DNA of 64,000 nucleotides from positions 22,372,489 through 22,436,488 of the forward strand of contig NC_092572.1 of assembly GCF_037975245.1 (NCBI RefSeq), given 5' to 3'. Within the stretch, counting starts at the first letter, position 1; each line of letters starts with the position of its first letter. The notes under the pieces are model-generated. The model did not search any database. It saw only the letters and a program-made list of their open reading frames with translations, and was not told where the DNA came from. Both the position numbers and the translations under genes were made by a program. Shown here piece by piece: positions 25,201 to 37,200 of this stretch. The DNA comes from Apostichopus japonicus. Taxonomy: Eukaryota > Echinodermata > Holothuroidea > Aspidochirotida > Stichopodidae.

Positions 25201-28200
25201 GTCGATGTTTGTGGTGGGATGTGTTTAATCCTCCCATTATTAAGAATAGCTAACATTCACATAGTATTGATGGGGTTGTTTCATGTCAGGTAAGTCCAAC
25301 TGTACAAGATGGTTTGAGTAGATGTTTGTGGGATGTGTTTAATCATCCCATTAAGCATAGCTAACATTCACGTAGTATGGATGGGGTTGTTTCATGGCAG
25401 GTAAGTCCGACTGTACAAGATGGTTTGAGTCGATGTTTGTGGTGGGATGTGTTTAATCCTCCCATTATTAAGAATAGCTAACATTCACATAGTATTGATG
25501 GGGTTGTTTCATGTCAGGTAAGTCCGACTGTACAAGATGGTTTGAGTCGATGTTTGTGGTGGGATGTGTTTAATCCTCCCATTATTAAGAATAGCTAACA
25601 TTCACATAGTATTGATGGGGTTGTTTCATGTCAGGTAAGTCCAACTGTACAAGATGGTTTGAGTAGATGTTTGTGGGATGTATTTAACCCTCCCATTAAA
25701 GGCATTGAAGACTTGCCCTAAACGGTGTGCCGCACTCTGAAAAAGTTAACTTTCCATTGCTTGCAAGTGACGTTTTGTTTGTGTCGCTACAAAATGCAGA
25801 CAGTAATGAGATAATGTGATACCTTGTTATCTTTTATCTAGACCTGAGATGTCCATCACTGCTATGTACACTGTGTTGTGGGTATTGACCGTAGCTGTAT
25901 GTATTGACTGTACACTATATCTAATTACCGACGGTAGCAAGCTGTGTGTGTATTTTCTGGGATCGATGGTGGTGCCCAACACTTCTGTTACACCTCATGC
26001 GAAACTAGTTCAGATTACCTGCATGAGACGTTTCTTTGTGCGCGAGTCTTCACACCCTTTAAGCATAGCTAACATTCACATAGTATTGATGGGGTTGATC
26101 ATCACAAATATATCAATCATGTAAGGTAACTGGTAAATTTTAACATTTATGTAACAGCTACAAGGGTAAACTATTGTGTATATTTAATTTGATTGACTAG
26201 CTCGACAGAAATGCAGATTACATTGGGGGATTCTATGTGAAACTCCAGGCAGTGAATAATCCAGATGAGGTGATCACTACCATAGAAACCGAACGGGTTA
26301 AAATCATCCACAACCTACAGCCATGGACAGCCTATGCTGTCTCTGTACAACCTTTTGCTGGAGTCTTGAGGGGCCCTGAGACGGACAGACAAGTGATCCG
26401 AACAGCCGAGACTGGTATGTAGAAACCGTATACGTAGAAACAACATGAAACCGTATACGCAGAAACAACATGAAAACCGTATATGCAGAAACAACATGAA
26501 AACCGTATATGTAGAAACAACTTGAAAACCGTATATGTAGAAACAACATGAAAACCGTATATGTAGAAACAACATGAAAACCGTATATGTAGAAACAACA
26601 TGAAAACTGTATATGTAGAAACAACATCAAAATCGTATATGTAGAAACAACATGAAAACCGTATATGTAGAAACAACATAAAAACCGTATATGTAGAAAC
26701 AACATGAAAGCCGTATATGTAGAAACAACATGAAAACTGTATATGTAGAAACAACATGAAAGCCATATATATGTAGAAAAACACATGAAAACGGTATATG
26801 TAGAAACAACATGAAAACCGTATATGTAGAAACAACATGAAAACCGTATATGTAGAAAAAACATGAAAACCATATAGGTAGAAACAACATGAAAACCGTA
26901 TATGTAGAAACAACATGAAAAACGTATATGTAGAAACAACATGAACACCGTAAATGTTACATTCTGTGACTATTGCTGCTTGACAAACTCACTATCAGAA
27001 AATGTGATGTCAGCATATGGAATTGATTCTCTAAGTCAAATTCAGTTAGTGTGCTAGGAAACATGTCATTAACATTACTTGTGTGCATCGAGCACTAGGC
27101 TAGGCTGATGAACCATTTACACATACTACAAATAGTTGATGAGTAATGGCCCCTACTTATTCATTCTAAGATTCACATTGAAGAAAATGATGGTTGTGAA
27201 AAATTACGCATTTAGAGAGACAGTTCTTAGATTACATATTCATAAAACATTCATGCAATTTTTATTCTCAAAGAATTGTTTATTTTATGTTATTTCATTT
27301 CATTTCAATTACGCATTTAGAGAGACACTTCTTAGATTACATATTCATAAAACATTCATGCAAGTTTCATTCTCAAAGAATTGTTTATTTTATTTTGATT
27401 TCATATGATTTCACTTTTTTTTTTTATGATGCCCATAACTATTTGTTGCTGGAATTTGGTTTCAATTTGCAGCACCTCTAGCTCCACCAGAGGTAATTGT
27501 TTTCCGGCCGTTTAATGTGACAACTTTCGAGGTTCAATGGCATGCTCCACCAAGAGAAGAAGTCCCTGGAATTATTCTGGGATACCACATCTTCTGTAGG
27601 AATACTCCCACCAACCAGCAAAGAAATGTTACAATACCCGGTAATTCAACGTTTGTGGGACTCATTGGCGATCTCGCTCCCGGGCTGTCATATGGAGTCA
27701 AAGTAGCTGCCTTCACTGTGGCTGGAATGGGTCCTTTTAGCGCCACAAAGTTTGCAAGACTACCACCTGGTGAGCAATTTTGCAGTTTTTATGTCATTGT
27801 TTAAAGAGTAACTGGAAATTTCCAAATGTTTTGTTTTACTAATGTTCTTATTGTCTATAAATGGTTAGTATTATGGTCAGTGGATGTGAAGAGTCACAAA
27901 TTAACAGTGCAAACAGCTTTGATGTTCTTTGAATTTCATAGCAAGATCATGAAAAGTGAATCTCTAGTGAACTACTAATAAATAATAATAATCGCAGTTA
28001 TTTTTACGACTCTTAAGCGACCACAAATGTGGGAGAAACCTGTAAGGGCTTTTGGATTACAACTAACACTTCGGGTAGCCTCCAATTCAACATTTTAACT
28101 CAAAAGTTGGAATCTTAACAATTTTGAAAGTCATTTCAGATGGGAAAAATGTAGATTGCTCTTGGATGAAAACCCCACCTTACTATGACCCAGCCCGGTA

Positions 28201-31200
28201 TCGAACCAGGAACCTCCGGATTTCTAAGCCTCATTGCTTCACATGCCACTGTCTTTATCCACTCGGCCAAAGCACCAGTAGCAGTTGACTGCATCATTCA
28301 ATTTATACTCCTTTCCCACCCCCCCCCCAATCCACAGACATATAACAACTAAGTTGGTAATGCAACCTGTTTGCCAAACTGAACTTTTGAAGATGTTTAT
28401 TGCCTGAATAGATAATAATAATAATAGTAATAATAATACATAAATTTTATATAGCACCAAACAAACTATTCTCGTAGCACTTAACATAATAATAACAATT
28501 ATAACATATATGCTTTGGTGAAAAGATACGTTTTGAGTGCTGATTTGAAACCGTTCACAGTATTGCACATTTTTACATGTTCTGGAAGTGAGTTCCACAG
28601 GCACGGTGCACTGGATGCGAACGTTCTCAAGCCGTAAGTCTGTGTTTTTACTCTAGGGATGAGTAACATCAGCGATGAATTAGAGCGAAGTGAGCATGCG
28701 GATGATGCTCGGAGCTGAAACATGACGTAAAGAGCAGTTCCTTACATTTGTTCTGCTATTCATAAAATGGTACAACATTCATATACTAAATTGCACTGAA
28801 TAATCGGGGTTGTCCTTTTCTTCCTTTGATCAGCTCCTAACGGACCCACAAGTCGTGGCGATGGCGATTCATCCAAGACAGATGATGCAGACTCAGAGGG
28901 CATGAGCTTTATTTCTCATCCAGCATTCTTCGCCATCTTTGGATTGTTTATTCTCCTGGTAATAACCAGCTGTATTCTTCTTCTTCGACGACGACGTAAG
29001 AGGAGGAAGCACACACACTCTGTAAATAATGACAAAGGTAATTAAGAAATGAGTAATCATTTCAATCAAAGGCATTGAAGACTCGCCCCAAAACCGCTTT
29101 CCGCCCTCTGAAAAAGTTAACTTTCTGTTGCTTGCAAGTGAAGTTTTTTTCTTGTCGCTACAAAATGCAGACAGTATTTCAATGTGATACATTGTTATCT
29201 TTTATTAAGACCTGAGATGTCCATCGCTGCTATGTACACTGTGCTGTGGGTATAGACCATAGCTGCATGTATTGACTGTACACTAGTGTCTAATTACCGA
29301 CGGTAGCAAGCTGTGTGTGTATTTTCTGGGATCCATGGTGGTGTCTAACACTTCTGTTACACCTCATTCAAAACTAGGTCAGATTAACGGCATCAGACGT
29401 TTCTTTGTGTGGGAGTCTTCAATGCCTTTAAGGGTGTGGACGGGTATCCTCAGAGATGAGGGAGGGGTATAGCAATGGGTTCGAACGAGGGCAATGTTTT
29501 GAAATAATAACCAACTTAAGATGCCTCCTGTTAAGTATTTGATTACTTAATTGCCAAGCAAGTTATATGTTACAGCTTCTAAACATCTATGCATGTTAAG
29601 AATTGTTCATTCAAACACCATCCATTTGTTCACTAACAGGTATGAAGAGTGTTACATTAACTTTTGATTCCTTAATTGCCATCATGGTTTGGCGGGGTGT
29701 ATGGGTAGGGCTGGTTCAAATCTTGAGGATCAATGGTTGCTTTAGCTATGGGTTAACAGACTCTGCTGCACATTAATATTTTCTCAGACTTGCTGATCAG
29801 GCAGCGTTGTTTGGTCTTTTGACTCAGAATTACAGTATTCCATCTTTCTATTGCTTGATATACTGAAAGTGAATGTAACAGTTTAATTTTTTATATCCTC
29901 TTTTGTTTTTACAGAAAATGCTGCCAAAGAGAATGCCCATAAACTGTGAGTAGCTTGTGGGATGTATATGCAACAATTTCACATCAAAAGTTAAGACCTT
30001 TTTCAGTTTGAGTCTTTGGCTTGACAAATGTTCAAGTTCCGATGCCTTTCATCTTCTCTATTTCATCTACAAACAAAATGCCGGCAAAAATGAGAATTCT
30101 ATGATCGAAGGATGTGAACAACATCAAATGCACATTCAAGTTTATCTTGCAAGAAAGTGAAAATGTGCTCTGGGAGTAAACTCAGATGCTAAAGGACTCA
30201 TACCTGTACTCGATATAAAGTACTTGGTTTTTGCTCAGGACGAGTACTTTACGAATACTCATACATAAAAATAAAACAAAGTCATGTAAAACTGATTGTA
30301 CAACAGGAAGCCACATAATATTCCATCTTTTTGCCATTCTATTATATTAATCTACAGTAAACACTGGTAGTGTCGAGTAAGTAAAAGTTGCATTGAGTGA
30401 TAGTAAGGTCCAACTAGTGAAATAAAAACATTATTTCTGTCTTAGTCAACCTTCTTGCAAAGGAAATCTTTTTCATAAGATAAAATTCCACCTTAGATGC
30501 CCCATTCACTCAATATATTAGTGCTTGCATTTCGTCAATTATGTAATATATGAATTTAGCTGTATGGATATAAGGAGTTTAGCTCATTCTGTGTTATAAT
30601 CATTGATTCTACAAAGAGTTGCTTGCATCTAGTTAACCAAAGAGGATCTTGCTCAGATTAGACATTAGCTAGTGTACAAATGTTCATACCTATCAGTAAA
30701 CCAATGAGGATCTTGCTCAGATCAATCTATTAGACCAGGCTTTCCCTAACTTTATTCCACCACGAACCCCCTGTGGATGTCAGAGTTGTCCACGAACCCC
30801 CAACTTTTCGAGACACGATCTGAGTCATTATTATACTATATTACGCATAACAGTGCTTCGTTAAAGATCAAGTTCATAGTGTAATATTGTACTGTTATGT
30901 CATTGTACACCAACTTCACCAAAGTCATGCGGCCTGTGTCTGTTTCATAATTCAGTTATTTATGACATGCATGGTAAGGTACTAATATGGCAACATATGC
31001 GTATGATACGTGAAAAAAGTTTGTCGATAGGTATGACTTTTGAACATTACTAAATTATATATATATTTTAGTTCAACAAAAAGTACTCTAGTTTTAACTT
31101 TCAGAACGTCTCACGAACCCCTGGATGGACTCACAAACCCCCTGGGGGTTCATGCAGCCCAGTTAGGGAACCCCTGTATTAGACAGTATCTAATGTTGAA

Positions 31201-34200
31201 ATGGTTACCTATTTGGGATTTATTATTTAAGTAATCCTCTCAGGTGAAACTGCTATTTCTTCCCCAACATTCTTATTCTGGTTCTGTCTTTCCTTTACAG
31301 TGGTCATGTTGCAATGACTAAGGGCCATACAGGTAAGAAATAGGTAACATTGAAGATTTGTGGTGGCTGCAAAAGTTCCATGTGAGCAAACTGCTGTTGT
31401 ATATTGTATGTTTAATGTTAGTATAAAGGTACCGCAATGCATGCTTGTACCATGCAGTAGCAACTATATGCTAATCTCCTCTCTATGTGGTATGCTCTGG
31501 GTACTTGCTTGGGGTCCTATAGTAAAAGGAATGGATATCTTGTTACACTGTGGAAAACACTTGACTTAATCCTACATTGAATTCTTCCCTTTGTACAGTT
31601 TTGTTTTCAGGAGCTACTTTGTGTTAACTAATATACATAGTAGACAGTATCAATTGAATGTATGGTGCATTCATTGACATCATTATATTATGATAATGGA
31701 TCATGAATTGTCAGAGAAGTCTATAGCTGATATTTACCGCTTTTTGTGCATGCCATGGAATTTATTGCTTTCAAGTTTGATCTTGTAAAATTATTATCAT
31801 GGTGTTTTTCTTCCAGTCAAGACCCTGTTGAGTTTTTAAAGCTTTATACGCATTTGAGTTCAGGTTCCCAAATCTTGTGCTTCAAGATTTGAGATTTGTA
31901 TCGGGAAGATGTTTTAGGGGAATTTGACATTTTGCTTTCACTTTTGTTTTGGTTCAACCCTTGTTCATGTGCCTTTGCTTTCTTGGTTTCTGTTGCTATC
32001 AGCTTGTTGTAGTGGTGATGGGTCTTCATCATCTGCATCCTCAGACACTTTGGAGAAACCCCCACCTCCGACTAACCCTCCGAGTAACCCTACATCCAAT
32101 TGGCCCGGGAACCAAATTCCATCTCATTGGCTTCAGGAGGCATATGGTAAGCTTAAATAATCATTTTGCAGTCAACGTGGCACAACAAGTGTAAAAAATT
32201 ATCAGCCAAAAAAGTATCAGTCAAAACTAAGAAAATACGTACTTATGTTTCCATAATTTAAGTTTCAATCATCCATAGTGTCGTGGACATTAAGGTTGGT
32301 AAATTACTTGATAAAACTCTGGAATCATCACATGTACTTTGTTTATACACATAGAGAGGAATGAAGTTAATTCTGCCTGTAATGCCAACATTTTACTTGC
32401 GTCAAAAAGTTTTCGAAAAGTACATATAAGACTTGAGGGAGCTTGGATCAATCAATACAAGTTGAATCAATATTTGAAGCAAGTTGGGATATCAGTATAT
32501 GCACTTAAGGTTGCATAGATGTGAAAGTACTCTCAAGGATTCTACAGAGTAAAAAATATAATTCCTAGAAAAATGCTAGAAAATAAAGAGTGCGATGAAA
32601 AGAATAAGTTGGAAGGCTTACAGATTTGTATCAAGGCCATGGGCTTCTCACACAGCTTCATAGCAGTTCACTAATGGTCATGCTAACTTATAAATGTGCA
32701 ATTCAACAGACACTTCCAGAGTGCTACAGTGTGTGTGCTACATCTATGCATAACCTGGGGTCATCCCAAAGGGTGCAGAAGCAATCCAACTATTTTCACA
32801 AGTTACCTCACTGGTCCTAATTTACACACCTGGGTGAAGAGAGACAAGCAAGATCAATTGCCTTGCCAATGGACAAAGCATATTGACCAGCCAGTAGCAT
32901 AGCCAGAGGGGGCAGGGGGGCAGAGTGCCCCCCACAGAAATCTTTGGGGACACGAAGGGTGACTGAAAAATCAAAGGGAGCAAGAACAATAAAAACTAAA
33001 TGTACTCCAACCTGGGGTATGGGCCAATGAAGGGGTGGGGGGTGGGGTCAACTACTAATGAGAATGTAATGAAAAGTCACCTCAAGAATATGTGCACAAA
33101 GTGCGGGGGGGGGGGGTTCAACCTCGAAATAGAACTCATCGAATGGTCACCTCAAAAAAATATGTGCGCTACGCGCGCATATGCAGTGTCTCTCTGAGGG
33201 GTCATATATTTGTATTCTCATATATATGTTTCTTCAATATGTGATATAGCCTGATGGTTTTTGACTGTGCAGGCGCGCACATTATTTTTTCGTTTTTTCC
33301 CCCCCAAAATTGGTAAAGATTTTGTACCCCAAAAAAGGAAAGTTTTAGTACAAAAATGTAGTTAAAAAAAATAGAATGATAACACCATTTTATATCTAAG
33401 CCCTTTTCGAAAAACAAAAATTTCCCCCCTCTCCTTATAGGCTACCTCTCCCCCAGGATGCTGCTCCACCACTATGTGTCTGAATATGAGGACAGAAATT
33501 TAACTTTTCCCCCCCCCCAGCCCCACACCAAAAACCTGGCTATGCCCCTGCTAATGACCTGGCCATTACTTGAATCAGCAATTCTTAAATCTCATTGCCT
33601 TAAACAAGTTAACAATTTCAGCACAACGTTGCAAAAAATGGCACCAATTGTTACCAATCTAGTATTGTTTCTGTATTACTAAATGAACAATTAATCTCAT
33701 GAAAGATGTGCTCTATTTTGATGATCATGACAGACTATACCTGATAATGACGATGTTAAGGGTTGTTACCAATTGTGTGAAATCTTGCATGGTATTATTT
33801 GTTAACCTGTTTTGCGGGAAAGCTTTAAAATCTGTTTTTACTGTCACATGTTTTATTAGCTGAAGAAACCAAAACTGAATGTGTGTTGCTGCTGTGTCTT
33901 TTGTGTTTTATTGTAAACTGAACAGATCCTGTTGGTGGAAATCTATTTACACTGGAAGCATCTGCTGTTTCTTTGATAAATTCAGTGCAGACTGTACTGT
34001 TCTCCATGTTAAGTCTAAGAGCATGCTTCAGGGTTTGGTTTTGTCTTGCTTCAAGTTTGCTGCATGGGTTTATTGAACACATGTCTGGGTTTTCTACAGT
34101 ATGGAAAGAAACAATGTTGGCTTAAGTTGTCTCTCTCCTCATTTGACTGGCTTTAACAAAATTGACACAAAATTGACCATTTTCATGGTTAAAAACTTCT

Positions 34201-37200
34201 TAGGTTTAAGGCTCAAAGCCATTTTATGGGAATGCTGTATTGTCTCTCAAAACTTATGTTCTCGTTCAAAGTATTTTGCATAATGTTTAATGACACAATG
34301 ACCAATTGTTCTGTTCAGATGGAAGTATTACATTCTGTATAATTCACTTATTATTGCATCATTCATATACATTTGATGTCATGAAATGTTTAATCATTTT
34401 GTTTCAGATCCACCACAGTTTAATGTTAATGTGAACCCCCCTAACAAGGCTTACCTTCGCCAAAATAGCCTCACCAGTAGTGGAATTGGAAGCTCAAACT
34501 ACCCAACACTCTCCACTTTTCATGGAGCCCATTTGGGTGCCAAGTAAGTCCTCATACCTGTCATACCTTAATCCATTAGCAGTATCCTGAAAACTGACTG
34601 AATAAGACAGTATTTGTGCAAGATGCTTCACTTGTATACATTGTAGATGGTGATATGCAAGGCATGTTGAGGTTTATTGCCCTTGCAGAGCACAATGAAA
34701 ATATGCAAACTACCCGACTTACAAAAAACACAGCAGAACATTTGCAAATAATTGTCAATCGGTCCATGAGTGTGCTTACACTAGAATCAGTGGTGGAGTG
34801 TCCATACAGCCAGAGGGGGCGGATGCCCCCTCCCCCCTGACAGACTCAAATGGACTGCTGGCGCCCTTTACAGCTTTTTACCACTTTTTACTTATTCGCG
34901 ATTATTGACTTTTTTATTGCGCTCTCATCTACCTATTGACATTTGTCACATTTTGTTGGTGTAAGTTCGAGATGACACCTACTTATTCTTCGTTTATCTG
35001 CAAATTAGCCAGACCCGGAAAGGGTCATTTCCGGCAATCTAGGTTTTTTTCTTTACTCAAAAAAATTCTGTACGCTACGCACCAACCTGTGGTGGCGCTC
35101 CGCTTAGATAGTGTCGAAAGGGCCCCTACAGACCATTCTCGCTCCTGCTGAACAATACCCCTAGCTCCGCCACTGACTAGAATTGCAAGAATAAGTCACT
35201 ATTCGTGGATCTACAGGTGAAGCAAAGGTAACACAATTGAAGAGCACTGCCCACTAATTTTGTTTCATCTCTTTCATCAACAAGCCATGAATGTGACAAT
35301 TATCTGTCTGTGTCCGTCAGTAAGAAATATATCAACCAATTTCTGAGAGTAAAAGGCAACGATGCACAAAATGTTCTTGATTAAATTAAGAAATGGTTTT
35401 CTCATGCCACAAAAGTGTCTATTAGCTATAGTCTATTAGCTATAGTCTATTAGCTATAGTCAAAAGTGTCTATTAGCTATAGTCTATTAGCTATAGTCTA
35501 TTAGCTATAGTCAAAAGTGTCTATTAGCTATAGTCTATTAGCTATAGTCTATTAGCTATAGTCAAAAGTGTCTATTAGCTATAGGTTGCATCAAAAAACC
35601 TGTCGTTTTTTCCAGTTGGTTAACTGAGTGATCTGACAGTCCCATCTATTTGCACCTTTGTTGAGCTGCGTATTCGTCTATTATGCAACTCATCACACAG
35701 CTAGTAGCCAAATCACTATCAGTTCAATGCAGACATGGCAAGGTTTGCAGGAGATGAAGTTTCAGTAAGTTGAGGTCAAGAGAGCTGAAAAATGCAACCT
35801 ATGGTTCATGGACTAATTCTCATCATGTGCTTCCCCTCACAGCTCCCCAGAATATGCAGTGGTAGAAAATCCAGATGGCACATCGACACCCAGTCCAGGA
35901 CCAGGTATAGCATATGGACCTCCAGTGCACCCTAACTTTCTTCCCGTAGGGTCTCTGTCAGGACTTCATCCTCACCCGGGCCACCACCACCACCCTATGG
36001 GGGAGGACCCAGAGCCATATGCCTCATCTACCCTGGTACTTCCATCCTTCAGAAAGCCCCAGTGCAGCGACAGTAGTTCCGAGTGGACCAATTCATGGAA
36101 CTCTCAGGACCACCGAAAGAAGACCGAAAGACAACTCCCTCACTTTGAACAAGGGAGAAAAGGTTCCAGAGATGATGGCAGGGTTAACCTGGGGAGTGGT
36201 CCACCTGTTCCAAGAAGAGGTGGGTTACATATTGATGTATGCCAAATTGAATCCTGGTTGTACCGTCATAACAGAGTAGTGCAAAGATCTTAATTATCAT
36301 CAACATTTTCTGGTTGTGGTTTGGGCCTATATCATGTAGTATTTAGCAAACTGAATTGATGATATGAATATTGTACTTCAGTAGCTTGGGCTTATATCAT
36401 GTAGTATTGAGCAAACTGAAATAATGATATGAATATTGGAGTCCAGAAGCTATGGCCATATATCATGTAATATTTAGCAAACTGAAATGATGATATGAAT
36501 ATTGGAGACAAATTGCTGGTGAATTGATTGTTGAAAATTTGTACATTAAAGTTAAATAACTGTGATTACTAGTGCCAAAAAATGTGTGTGGTTCATGTAG
36601 ACCTTACAAACATCTTCAAACATTCATTTTATATTTTTTTCTCAAAAAGTTGTCGACAATTGTTAAACATTTTTCACAGAGAAGATTTGTTCAAATATTG
36701 TGTAGGTGGTTGGATTTAGTGTGCACTGTATAACTGTAGTTAACTATACATGTGGTTTGGTTTATCTATAGATCATTCTGTATAACTATATTTAACTATA
36801 TATAACTAGATTAAACTATACATGTGGTTTGGTTTATGTAAAGATCATTCTGTATAACTATATTTAACTATATTTAACTATATATAACTATATTTAACTA
36901 TATATAACTATATTTAACTATACATGTGGTTTGGTTTATCTATAGATTATTCTGTATAACTATATTTAACTATATATAACTATATTTAACTATACATGTG
37001 ATTTGGTTTATCTAAAGATCATTCTGTATAACTATATTTAACTATATATAACTATATTTAACTATACATGTGGTTTGGTTTATCTATAGATCATTCTGTA
37101 TAACTATATTTAACTATATTTAACTATATATAACTATATATAACTATATTTAACTATACATGTGGGTTGGTTTATCTATAGTTCATTCATACTTAGTAAA

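Noticed and set aside
26304-26948. 214-codon open frame on the minus strand
   Set aside because: It is the 26-bp array read in shifting frames plus the antisense of a robo exon. No domain and no splice or start context.
32890-35175. CpG- and G-rich stretches as possible promoters
   Set aside because: They fall within hAT-like MITEs bounded by inverted repeats, two of them with target duplications.
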